Both the position numbers and the translations under genes were made by a program. The notes beneath the pieces were generated by a model. The model was not told the DNA's origin. It did no database searches and was given only the letters and a program-made list of their open reading frames with translations. From Candidatus Termititenax sp. (lineage in GTDB: Bacteria > Margulisbacteria > Riflemargulisbacteria > GWF2-35-9 > DYQY01): a stretch of 62,415 nt of DNA. This document shows, piece by piece, positions 35,528-44,800 of the stretch (positions within the stretch are counted from its first letter, which is position 1; each line of letters starts with the position of its first letter). The DNA is taken from assembly GCA_020719045.1 (NCBI GenBank), contig DYQY01000009.1, positions 1-62,415 on the forward strand, given 5' to 3'.

Positions 35528-35789
35528 CTATTTTAACTCCTTCATTATTTGAGAATGCATATAAAGAATCTAATAGAAGAACCATATCATTCTTTTGCAT
35601 TGATTTCTCGATACTAGCCAAGAAAAGTTTCATTTTATCAGCACTAAACCCTTCACTTACTAAGTGTTTAACAAATATTTCTAATTTATCTGAGAAATTA
35701 ACTAAAGTAAGACCATCAATCCCACAAACCAAATAAACTGCGACATTAAACAAATCATTAAAAGCGTTATCAGTTGAAGTAGTTTGCAT
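35520..35789 (-). CDS. Hypothetical small protein preceding maf
   Basis: 89 residues, unrecognised, predicted helical (DLFNVAVYLVCGIDGLTLVNF; then KLEIFVKHLVSEGFSADKMKLFLASIEKSM). No signal peptide. It overlaps the maf start by eight bases and is first in the nonulosonic acid operon. The promoter -10 (35796-35801) is only six bases before the ATG, so translation may be leaderless. A role as a Maf cofactor or flagellin adaptor is possible but unproven. Confidence 0.65.
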   Translation of the reverse strand: MQTTSTDNAFNDLFNVAVYLVCGIDGLTLVNFSDKLEIFVKHLVSEGFSADKMKLFLASIEKSMQKNDMVLLLDSLYAFSNNEGVKIVV

Positions 35790-35795
35790 AGTTAA

Positions 35796-35823
35796 ATATT
35801 AGCTTAATCTGCATATTTGTCAA
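35796..35823 (-). promoter_or_regulatory. Sigma-70-type promoter of the nonulosonic acid/maf operon
   Basis: On the minus strand TTGACA (35818-35823), a 16-base spacer and TAATAT (35796-35801). The predicted start point falls at or within a base or two of the ATG at 35789, so the first gene would be leaderless. Confidence 0.65.
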
Positions 35824-35866
35824 ACTTAACCTCTCCCAGCAGAAGACGCCAATTACTACTAAGAAA

Positions 35867-35963
35867 ATGAACATACTGCTACCCTCTCCAAAATACATAT
35901 ATTTCGGAGAGGGTTACGGCACTAATCTTTATTAAAAAATAAAATCAACTTCCGTGGGAGAGG
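35867..35963. repeat. Intergenic hairpin repeat, copy B
   Basis: Second copy of the element at 23276-23374: ATGAACAT edge, stem ACCCTCTCC / GGAGAGGGT (35881-35889, 35906-35914), the shared ACTAATCTTTATT and ACTTCCGTGGG words. It abuts the fliS stop codon (35964-35966) and separates the flagellin and glycan operons. No U-run follows the stem in the fliS direction. Confidence 0.75.
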
Positions 35964-36398
35964 TCAGCCTGAAAAAGAAACTGACTCGTATTCAGCCGAT
36001 GTTGGAGTAGCTACGCTATCGCTTCTTTCAATAACTGGAGTCATTGAATTTGCAGCTGTAAGAAATGATGTTTTTAACTCGCTAAGCATACCTATTACCT
36101 CTAACACTGGCTCTTTTACTTGCTTCATGTTTGCTTCTAAAAGACGATTTCTCATATAGTCATATAAAGCAAAAAGTGGTTCAGATATTTCCTTATAATC
36201 CATATTTAAAGTACATTGTAATTCTGTAATTATTGCTATTGCTTTTTTAGTATTATAACTTCTAACTTCAATATCTTTTTCAAAATCAATATTCTCTGTT
36301 CTTTTTAGAAAATTAATAGCACCTTCATACATCATAATTAGTAACTTATCTTGTGTAGCTGTCATTACTTGATTCTCTAAATAATTATTCTGTATCAT
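35964..36398 (-). CDS. fliS: Flagellin export chaperone FliS
   Basis: 144 residues. Typical FliS four-helix bundle with YLENQVMTATQDKLLIMMYEGAINFLKR at the N-terminus (in segments) and LQCTLNMDYKEISEPLFALYDYMRNRLLEAN. It binds the flagellin C-terminus, prevents polymerisation in the cytosol and helps export. The C-terminal 15 residues are extra and polar. ATG with GGAG upstream; ten bases after fliD. Confidence 0.96.
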   Translation of the reverse strand: MIQNNYLENQVMTATQDKLLIMMYEGAINFLKRTENIDFEKDIEVRSYNTKKAIAIITELQCTLNMDYKEISEPLFALYDYMRNRLLEANMKQVKEPVLEVIGMLSELKTSFLTAANSMTPVIERSDSVATPTSAEYESVSFSG

Positions 36399-36407
36399 AT
36401 TTTGCTC

Positions 36408-39400
36408 CTATTTCCAGTTTGCATTAAGTGCAATCGTCTGTTGACTTAACCATGTCGAAGTATTACCCATTTGTCCCATCATTTTCTCAAGCTCAGTAAA
36501 CTGTTTCCTAAGTCTTTCTTCCTCAATAGCTAATCTCTCTTCCATACTTTCTATCTGCCCATCAATCATTTGCATCTCTTCTGATGTATTATCCATAGCA
36601 TTACTAATAGAACCTGTTGATGCATCCGTAATAGAGCTTATCTTATAATCAAAATATTTAGACAGACCTACTGGCTGAAATGCTTGAATCTCGGCTAACT
36701 TTACATCCCCACCACCAACTGTTGTCATATTGTTAAATCTTATTTTACTTGCGTACAACCCACTTAAGGCATTAAAGGTAATATCCTTTTTCGTGTTATT
36801 AGTAACAGTTGTATGATCTGCCCAGCTTGAGCCATTCCAATACTGAAGCACTAAGCTACTCACAACATCATTTGGGTTTGTATCTGTACCAAACATAGTT
36901 AGGGAGGTTATATCTATTTTCTTTCCAAAATCCATCTCTATATTGCTTCCACTCGCACCTTGCCAACCAGTAGTACCAGCTAATAATGCTGTCTCGCTTG
37001 TGTTGCCATCCTTAACCCCATTAATATTTCCTGCTGTTGTAGAAGAAGTCGTTAAAGCTGCTGATGCTGTTGCATTATAGTTATAAGTAAAGAAATCCTT
37101 AACATCTTCAAAATCATCTTGAAGTGCTTGATTAAACTCTGTTTTATTAAAAGACAATGTTCCATCTAACTCAAGAGTCATCCCTACTTGTGAAACAGAT
37201 TTTATTGAACCACTCAACTCACTTGCACCTTTGCTTATATAGGAAAACAAGTCCTGCTGAACTAACATCAAGTTAGTATCTCCAAACAAAGGATTAGTAA
37301 CCCCAGACTCAGAGTTATAGCTTAGCTGTTCCTTTATCTTATCCATAACCGCATTGTAGTTATCTACAAATTCCTCAGCTATGGTTGTAATCTCCTCGTA
37401 GTTATTAGTAACAGTAACAGTAACCTGACTTTCTGAAGCTTCCTTCAGATTTAATGTCATACCTGATATAAAGTTACTTACAGTATTGCTAGAATTTTTA
37501 ACAAATATTGCCTGGCTTGAACTAGGCTCACCCATTGTAATCAAAGAATCTTCTGCCTCAACAGCTGTATTAAACTGTAAAGCATCTATCTCACTGCTTA
37601 CTATAAATGAACCATTCCTTCCTGACTTTGATGAAGTTAAAACAAGTCTGTATGGGTCTGAAGACCCATCATTTATAATAGAGGCTGAAAGATTTATTCC
37701 TAAATTATTAATTTCTGCCTGTAAATCTACTAATGTATAGTCAGACGTAACACTTACTGTTTTCTTAAAAGACCCATCTACAGTTCCATCCGTATCAGAG
37801 CCAAGTATGCCCAAACTCTTTGCTGTTCCAGCAGTACCGTTTTCAGCAACAGTAATATTTCCACCATTTGTATCAGTAATTAATAGTCCATCTCCTGTTG
37901 AATTTATACTTGCTGTTACATGATACGAACCACCCGTTGATGCTGTATTAATTGCATCTATAACCTGTCCAATATTAGTCAAAGAGGTACTACTTAAATT
38001 TACATTAAACTTATTTCCATCACTATTTGTTATTGAAATACTACCTCTTTTAAAACCAACTCCCTGGTTCAAATCAGCAAGAAGCGTTGACCTATTAAAA
38101 TACTTAAACCCCAAACTACTTCCTGATATTTCACCATTTACCGAACTTCCAGAATTAGTCACAGCGTAAAGACCTAAATCCCTTGATGTGTTTGAGTCAG
38201 TAATTGTGAAACTAGTCCCACTCCCCTTGTATAGTTCAATCCCATTTCCGGAATTATTAATTCTGGCAGAAACACCAGTATCTGTGCTTACTGCATTAAC
38301 CTTCTTTATTATTTCTATAATAGAGTCTTTAGCTGTAACTGTTATGGTTCTAGTCACATCTCCAACCACATCAAATGTTCCTGCTCTAATTCCGTTGCCA
38401 GTAGCACCATAAAGACTTGCACTTAATACTGAACCAAGCCCTCCTACAATTGCTGTTCCATCACTACCCGTTCCAGTAATTCCCATCAACCCTAAATCCT
38501 TAGCAACCTTTGAGTTACCACTCTCAGAAACTGTAATATTTGTACCACTTAGATTGATACTCTTTTTATCTACACTTATTGAAGCTGTTATTCCTGAACC
38601 AGAAGCATTAATCAAACTTACTACTTCTCCAACCGTTTTAGCTCCAGATATATCTATTGTATAATTACTTCCTCCATTATTAAGGACGAAGCTTCCCTTC
38701 TCTGCACCTAGACCACTATTTAGTTGGCTTAAACTCATATTGCTTGCTAAATAATAAACGCTACTTCCAGCTTTCTGATTTGCAGCAACTCCCGCTGAAC
38801 CAGTGTCTATGCCGAGCCCAGTAGCCATTGTACCGTTGCCTGCATTCCTCACTATTAAATTACTGGAAGTTGATGAACCTGTATAACTTACATTAATACC
38901 ATCACCAGCCGAGTTAACCTCAGCGGACAACTTTAATCCTGACCCATTAATTGCGTCTATAACTTCATATATATCTTGGGCTGTACTAAGATCTAAAGTA
39001 GTACCATTTCCATCTCTATCCTGAACATAAATACTCCCTCTAGTTACTCCAGATCCACCATTCAAGGAAGAAAGCTCAGTGTATCTCTGCAACTTAGCAT
39101 TACCAGACTCAATTGTAATCTGCTTAGTTGTAGTGGCCAGTTTAGTTGTTGATGAATCACTAAATCCAGCTGAAGTTAGCTGTGAGGACTGTGCTAGTTT
39201 ATTAACATAAAAAGAGTAACTTCCAGCGTTAGCTGAAACCGAAGCACTTAGTGAAAGGATATCCTCGTTAGAAGAAACTGCACGCTTAACTCCAAAGGTT
39301 GCTGATCTGGATAGGTTATAATTTGATAACTGCAAGGATACTAAGTCTGCAGAAATACTACCCCAAGTGCTTTCTTTCGCTTGTGCTTTATCTCTTTTAG

Positions 39401-39497
39401 TTGTTAGATTTGTTACCTGCTGACGTTTAATAGCCATTAAGCTACTAATGATATTTTCGGTATCTAACCCTGAGGACATCCCGCTAATATTTGCCAA
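36408..39497 (-). CDS. fliD: Filament cap protein FliD with tandem repeats and an inserted discoidin-like domain
   Basis: 1029 residues, about twice the usual size. The FliD N-terminus (SGLDTENIISSLMAIKRQQV) and C-terminal coiled coil are intact. Between them, four repeats of about 110 residues start near 139, 253, 355 and 468, each with an RGS/KGS-type strand, a VIDAIN-like helix and a GDGI-type turn (flagellin_IN-like). A galactose-binding (F5/8 type C) domain seems inserted at about 811-939 (IEMDFGKKIDITSLTMFG, LVLQYWNGSSW, KLAEIQAF). It caps the growing filament. Start is TTG (39495-39497) with AGGGGG seven bases upstream. Confidence 0.93.
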   Translation of the reverse strand: MANISGMSSGLDTENIISSLMAIKRQQVTNLTTKRDKAQAKESTWGSISADLVSLQLSNYNLSRSATFGVKRAVSSNEDILSLSASVSANAGSYSFYVNKLAQSSQLTSAGFSDSSTTKLATTTKQITIESGNAKLQRYTELSSLNGGSGVTRGSIYVQDRDGNGTTLDLSTAQDIYEVIDAINGSGLKLSAEVNSAGDGINVSYTGSSTSSNLIVRNAGNGTMATGLGIDTGSAGVAANQKAGSSVYYLASNMSLSQLNSGLGAEKGSFVLNNGGSNYTIDISGAKTVGEVVSLINASGSGITASISVDKKSINLSGTNITVSESGNSKVAKDLGLMGITGTGSDGTAIVGGLGSVLSASLYGATGNGIRAGTFDVVGDVTRTITVTAKDSIIEIIKKVNAVSTDTGVSARINNSGNGIELYKGSGTSFTITDSNTSRDLGLYAVTNSGSSVNGEISGSSLGFKYFNRSTLLADLNQGVGFKRGSISITNSDGNKFNVNLSSTSLTNIGQVIDAINTASTGGSYHVTASINSTGDGLLITDTNGGNITVAENGTAGTAKSLGILGSDTDGTVDGSFKKTVSVTSDYTLVDLQAEINNLGINLSASIINDGSSDPYRLVLTSSKSGRNGSFIVSSEIDALQFNTAVEAEDSLITMGEPSSSQAIFVKNSSNTVSNFISGMTLNLKEASESQVTVTVTNNYEEITTIAEEFVDNYNAVMDKIKEQLSYNSESGVTNPLFGDTNLMLVQQDLFSYISKGASELSGSIKSVSQVGMTLELDGTLSFNKTEFNQALQDDFEDVKDFFTYNYNATASAALTTSSTTAGNINGVKDGNTSETALLAGTTGWQGASGSNIEMDFGKKIDITSLTMFGTDTNPNDVVSSLVLQYWNGSSWADHTTVTNNTKKDITFNALSGLYASKIRFNNMTTVGGGDVKLAEIQAFQPVGLSKYFDYKISSITDASTGSISNAMDNTSEEMQMIDGQIESMEERLAIEEERLRKQFTELEKMMGQMGNTSTWLSQQTIALNANWK

Positions 39498-39562
39498 TAC
39501 ATACCCCCTACGATTATCTCGCTTCTTTATTATATTAGTCTAACAAGCCACATCGTCAATAG

Positions 39563-39964
39563 CTATGCCTGATTATCTATAATAATCCCTTCAGCCATAT
39601 CTTTTATCATTCTTGCTACTTTAACCAAATCTTCAGGAGGTATTTCTCTAATAACACTGCCAGTTTCCTTGTCTACTATTTTGGCAATTGTTCTATTAAT
39701 TCTATCATCATACCTCATGTCTACACTAAAGCTCATGTCCTTAGTTTTTTCTTTAATCTCTTCCATAATGTGGTCTATCTGCTCTTGAGAGTCCTGTATT
39801 TGTTTTTCAATCACTACAGGATCGACAGTAGTCATCACCTCTAAATCCTGACTCTTCGTTTCCCTAGAAGAACCAGTATTACTTGTCTTTGATGGCTTAA
39901 TTGGCACAGCTGTTGCTTGATTGCTTGTTATTGGTAGATTGTTAACATCCATGTTTACACTCAT
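39563..39964 (-). CDS. flaG: Flagellar protein FlaG
   Basis: About 133 residues. A polar, variable N-terminus precedes the FlaG core: FSVDMRYDDRINRTIAKIVDKETGSVIREIPPEDLVKVARMI (read in parts). FlaG affects filament length in several bacteria. The longest frame starts with GTG (39973), but the ATG at 39964 has AAGGAAG eight bases upstream. It lies between flagellin 1 and fliD. Confidence 0.93.
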   Translation of the reverse strand: MSVNMDVNNLPITSNQATAVPIKPSKTSNTGSSRETKSQDLEVMTTVDPVVIEKQIQDSQEQIDHIMEEIKEKTKDMSFSVDMRYDDRINRTIAKIVDKETGSVIREIPPEDLVKVARMIKDMAEGIIIDNQA

Positions 39965-39996
39965 ACTACTCACTTCCTTCCAAGGATTAACGGGAA

Positions 39997-40020
39997 GAGG
40001 GGCACGTTAAAGTACCCCTC
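39997..40020 (-). terminator. Hairpin after flagellin 1 (weak or non-canonical terminator)
   Basis: GAGGGGTAC, a six-base loop and GTGCCCCTC pair over nine positions (one T-G wobble) about 30 bases after the flagellin 1 stop. No U-run follows on the minus strand, so it may stabilise the flagellin mRNA 3' end and let some transcription pass into flaG-fliD-fliS. Confidence 0.55.
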
Positions 40021-40050
40021 GAACCTCATTATGTCATCCTTGACCTAAGT

Positions 40051-41607
40051 TTATCCAAGCAATTGCAATACTGAAGTTGGAACTTGGTTAGCTTGAGCTA
40101 ACATGGCTGTACCAGCTTGTACTAAAATCTGATTCTTCATGAAGTTCATCATTTCAGCTGCCATATCTACGTCTCTAATACGAGATTCTGAAGCTGTTAG
40201 ATTTTCTTTAGTAACACCTAGATTGTTAATAGTTGTTTCTAAAGTAAACTTCTGGAATGAACCTAACTGTGATCTGTTTGTTGATACGTCTGTAATCGCC
40301 TGTTCAATAATCGCAACAGCCGCTTCAGCGTTATCACTTAAGTTGTATGTACCACCAGCGATAATCGCATTCAATCCAGCATAGTTAGTTGTATCTGTGG
40401 ATACTGCTCCTAATCCTAGCTTGGATGTTTGCATGTTAGCAATACCATAATTAATGATATCTGCCGTTGCTGCGTCTGGTGTTAAAGAGAACTTTAACTT
40501 CTCACCATTCTTGTCTAACAAGAAAGTAGCTTGCTCAGATGAAGTAGTATTTGTAGCTCTAGTTGCAGATAATGCTAAAGACAATCCAGTCCATCCACTT
40601 TGTGCAGATGTAAAGTTATATCCACTTGCTATCAATGATACTTCGCTAGAACCATAAGTTAGCTTACCAGTCATATTGGAACCCATAACAGATACTACTG
40701 CACCTGATGTTCCAATTCCTAATGATGCAACTAAGGCTGCTGCTGCAGATCCTGATGTTTCAATCTGGAATGTACCAGCTACACCTGACGAGGTTGCTGT
40801 TAGCTTTAGAATACCACCTGAACCTACTACAGAAGCCACAATACCTGTTGCTGCTGTATTACTATTAATAACAGCTGCTAATGATGTTAAACCATAGCTG
40901 GTGCTACTAACAAAACTTATAGTTAACGATGCACCACCTGAACCAATTAGCTTTAAGTCGGCTGCTCCGCCAAGTGATACTAAATTAGATGATGTAACGC
41001 TAGCTGTTCCAGATGCAGTAGCTACAACTGCTGCTGATGTAACGACCACATTTACATCACCGCTGTCATTTGCACCCAATAATGCAGAAACAGTATCTAA
41101 TGATAATGTGCCACTTAACGCAAGAGTAACACCATCTGTTCCAGCTGCAAGAGTCCCTGTTTTAGTAGTAATAGCTGCATCTGTTGCTTCACCGTTAAGT
41201 AAAAACTTTCCAGCGAACTTTGTTGTTGTTGCAATTCTTTGTATTGATTCAACGGCTTTATCAACCGCTGTTTGGTCTGCGGCTATTGAACTTGCGTCGT
41301 TTGCAGAAGTATTTGCAGCATGTACTGCAAGACCTCTGATACTATTTAACATAGTATTCATTTCTGTTAACGCACCTTCAGCTGTTTGTACCATTGATAC
41401 TGCATCGCTTGCGTTACTGATTGCTTGTGTTAAACCAGTAATCTGCGCTCTTAACTTCTGCGAAATAACTAAGCCAGCAGGATCGTCTGCCCCTCTATTG
41501 ATTCTATAACCTGATGATAACTTCTCTAGAGAAGATCCCATCCCATTTGAAGAAATACCTAAATTTCTCCATGCATTTAATGCTGCTATATTATTATTTA
41601 TTCTCAT
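40051..41607 (-). CDS. fliC: Flagellin 1
   Basis: 518 residues. Conserved N-terminal D0/D1 (INNNIAALNAWRNLG, then LSSGYRINRGADDPAGLVIS) and C-terminal D1/D0 (ESRIRDVDMAAEMMNFMKNQIL, ANQVPTSVLQLLG). The Ser/Thr/Ala/Gly-rich central part (about 175-351) is the exposed region and a likely target of Maf glycosylation. That central part is encoded by DNA identical to flagellin 2. Its leader holds a sigma-28 promoter and a CsrA-type hairpin. ATG with AGGAGG upstream. Confidence 0.98.
   Translation of the reverse strand: MRINNNIAALNAWRNLGISSNGMGSSLEKLSSGYRINRGADDPAGLVISQKLRAQITGLTQAISNASDAVSMVQTAEGALTEMNTMLNSIRGLAVHAANTSANDASSIAADQTAVDKAVESIQRIATTTKFAGKFLLNGEATDAAITTKTGTLAAGTDGVTLALSGTLSLDTVSALLGANDSGDVNVVVTSAAVVATASGTASVTSSNLVSLGGAADLKLIGSGGASLTISFVSSTSYGLTSLAAVINSNTAATGIVASVVGSGGILKLTATSSGVAGTFQIETSGSAAAALVASLGIGTSGAVVSVMGSNMTGKLTYGSSEVSLIASGYNFTSAQSGWTGLSLALSATRATNTTSSEQATFLLDKNGEKLKFSLTPDAATADIINYGIANMQTSKLGLGAVSTDTTNYAGLNAIIAGGTYNLSDNAEAAVAIIEQAITDVSTNRSQLGSFQKFTLETTINNLGVTKENLTASESRIRDVDMAAEMMNFMKNQILVQAGTAMLAQANQVPTSVLQLLG
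40556..41084. repeat. 529-bp identical tract, copy in flagellin 1
   Basis: Base-for-base identical to 50338-50866 with a constant offset of 9782 and no gaps, checked line by line. Beyond both edges the genes diverge at once. It codes residues of the central, surface-exposed domain (about 175-351). Confidence 0.97.
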
Positions 41608-41636
41608 CTCTTATCCTCCTTGTTGTTTTTGTTTCC

Positions 41637-41652
41637 GAGACATCCTTGTCTC
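41637..41652 (-). promoter_or_regulatory. CsrA-type binding hairpin in the flagellin 1 leader
   Basis: The mRNA reads GAGACAAGGATGTCTC: a perfect 6-bp stem (GAGACA/UGUCUC) showing AGGA in the loop. ACAAGGAUGU matches the known CsrA consensus RUACARGGAUGU. A second GGA site overlaps the ribosome binding site (ACAAGGAGGAU). The layout is like the Bacillus subtilis hag leader. CsrA and FliW are encoded at 52357-53039. Confidence 0.82.
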
Positions 41653-41736
41653 TTTTTCCCCCGATTACGTTTACTTCCCCCCTTTCTTAATTTAAAAAGC
41701 CATAAAAATAAAAGGCACCTATAGCACCTATGCTTA

Positions 41737-41763
41737 TTTTCGGTAAATTAAATTTTTCCTTTA
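41737..41763 (-). promoter_or_regulatory. Sigma-28 (FliA) promoter of flagellin 1
   Basis: TAAA (41760-41763), 15 bases, then ACCGAAAA (41737-41744) on the minus strand, close to the FliA pattern TAAA-N15-GCCGATAA. The resulting leader is about 120 nt long and holds the CsrA hairpin. Confidence 0.8.
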
Positions 41764-41806
41764 GCAACAAATATATTATGTTTTTTGAATGTATGACGAT
41801 TGAGAG

Positions 41807-44800
41807 CTAAAACTCTACAAACCTAGTTTCTATAATGTACTCGCTACCTAAAATATCAGAAACTATTCGCTGATAGTTATCCAACTGCTTTTGCTCTTTC
41901 TCTTCGCCTGTTTTATAGTCAATTATTAATACTTCTTTATTCTTTTCATCTATCATTAATCTATCTACTCTGTACTCCTTGGTACCATCAAAAACTATAT
42001 ATTCATTAAAAACTTGATACTTCTCTGAAAACAGCCCTGTATTATGTACTACAAACTCTTTACACCTTGCACACACACTATCAATCTCTTTGGCTGAAAA
42101 GAAGTTTCCATACTTCTGATACAACACTTTGGTTGCTAGTGAATGCTCTACAGCTTCGTTCTTTGCAATGTATGCCAAATACTCATGAACCATTGACCCG
42201 TCTAGCTGCTTTGCAATATATGTTGCATTGGAATACACAATCCGCCTATCAAACTCAGAGTCGCTTACTTCAAAGTTCTTTATAAGAGAGATACCTTTAG
42301 TTGCTCCCCCCTGTCGCTCTGCGACATCCCCCCTCAATGAGGGAGGCTTTTTTGTTATCTCAATAAGAACACCTATTTGCAATGGTTCAACCTCTAACTC
42401 GGATATGCTTTCGATGTTTCTACCATTACGCCGACAAACGCTTGTTATGGCTTCTTTCACTAAAAAGTACATGCCGTCCTTTTTTGAACCGACCATACTT
42501 TTCTGTTTATTAATTTCCTCATACTTTTTACCAACCATACAACTAACAAATAAATTCTTCTTTGCTCTAGTTAATGCAACATAGATATTATTAATTTCTT
42601 CCATAAAGACTTTTCTGTTCTGTCTTTGAAGCAAGTACTTTTTGTCAGCATGGTTTTCTATTACCACCCTATCCTCTGGCGACAAAACCACGCCATCCGT
42701 TACCCCATTGAAGTTTCCATTAAACCCTACATACAATAAATAATCGTCCTGTGGTGGCTCCTTCGTAGCCAAATTTAATAAATAAAAAACATTATCAAAC
42801 TCCATGCCCTTTGACTTATGGATTGTCATAATCTGAACTGAATCGCTTAGCTCTAACCCAACTTGCTTAAAAGTATCTGTTTTTCTCCTTTGCTCAAAAT
42901 ACCTTAACAAATCTGCAATACTTTGTTTATTTGTCTGTGTTAACTGATAGTCTCTAACTATTTCAAGAAACTTTCTAATGTTCTTCTGGTCATGCATCTG
43001 AGTAAAAACCTTTGCTACTTGGAAATGTGTAAGTATTCTAATTATTAATTGCTGAAGTGGTTCTTTCTCTGGAAACCCTTTAATAAAATCAACTATCTCT
43101 GCCAGAGGAGCTACCTTCGTTACATCTTCTCCCTGTGCATTTAACTTCAAAACTTGGTCAAGACTGTTTAAAGAATAACCCAAATAATCTGACCTCATAA
43201 AATCAAATAAATAAGACACCTGGCTAGTCGAAAGATATTTGAGTAAATATAAAATAGGCTTAATAGCCTTGTGATCTAAAATAGAAGATGAACTCTCTAA
43301 AACAAAAGGGATTCCTCTTTTCTTTAAGGCTAAAGCTGCAAGCTCCATCTCGTTACTAGTTCGAAGCAGGATTGCTGTTCCTGCTGAAGACAACTTACCC
43401 TCAGAAAGCAACTGAGCAAAATTAGCTACAATCTTCTCTATCTCCTGCTCTAAGTCATAACCATCTGAACCTTGACGACTAAATCTAACTTCCACGTATC
43501 CTTGCTCATCTTTTTTCTTGCAATCTACTTGCTCATATTGCCAAGAAGAATTAACATCGCCCTCTGTGTTACTAGCGATACTTAAGAACATCTCATTAAC
43601 AAAAGAAATAACTGCTTGAGAGCTACGATAAGATGTTCTTAAAACCTCTGTATTATCTACTCCTAGTATTTCCTGGAGATTATTTAATAAATCCTTCTCG
43701 CCTCCGCGCCAACCATAAATTGCCTGCTTATCATCCCCGACACAAACAACACCTCCAAGTTCTGAGCTTGAAGAAATCTCCTTTATTAATGGGTATAATA
43801 TATTCCATTGGATAACACTGGTATCCTGGAATTCATCAATAAGCAAATACCTAACTTTAGCAGAAAGCGCTTCATAAAAAACATTAAGCACCTCGCCTCT
43901 CTCTAAATCAATCAACGACATCTCATCATCATACAAGTATCTATAGGTATAATATGCTATATCTTGGTAGGTGAAAGTTTTCTTTCTCATCTTTATCTCA
44001 TCATAGGTGCCAAGGATAACTCTAAGTAATTCTTTTAACTCAGTTACTAATGGCACTACTCTTGTCTGAAAGAAGTATCCAGCAAGATTTTCCTTAAACT
44101 TACCGAATTGCTCTGCTAGCTCTTCGTTTATTTCTTTAAGCTTAACTTTACTCCAAAAATAATCTAGCCCAAGCATCAGCCTATACTCGCTGTTAATTTT
44201 AACTAGGAAATCATTCTCGCTCATTGTTTTGTCATAAGACTGAAAACAATTCTTATTAACAACCTCTACATATGTACCTTTTGTCTCCAATATCAAATCC
44301 ACCATTATGTCTAAGCTACCTTTAAGCTCGCCTACGGTTATTTTCCTCACCTGCTCATCTGTTTGTATCTTTTCTAGAACAAAGCGCTGATTGGCGGCGA
44401 ACTTGATAAACTTCTTATACCTTGATAAGTTTTTCATCTTCTTATTTAACTTAATAAGAACATCAAGACTCTTTTTCTTATGCTTGTCCCTTAAAATATT
44501 TATTAACACTTCATCGATAATCTCTTCATTTAAAGAGTCATCAATCAAAACATAATCCTCAATCTGCAAGTAAGGAGCAATTAGTCCTGAAAAAACTGAA
44601 CTTATAAAAGCATCGATGGTCATTACCTGAAAGCCTTGTTTATTAGTTAATAACTTTGCTCTTAACTTCTCAACTTTGGCTAAATCCAACTTGCACCCTT
44701 TGGACTGCAGTGCCTCCAATATAGACGAGTCCTGATGCTCACCTTTGAAATAAGCAAGTAGTTGTGCCAAATGTGCAACTACTCTATCCCTTATCTCTGC

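Noticed and set aside
40901-41509. A 202-codon open frame antisense to flagellin 1 (and a 115-codon one in flagellin 2)
   Set aside because: It mirrors the Ala/Ser/Thr-rich codons of flagellin, has no ribosome binding site, and repeats wherever the flagellin sequence occurs; a shadow frame.
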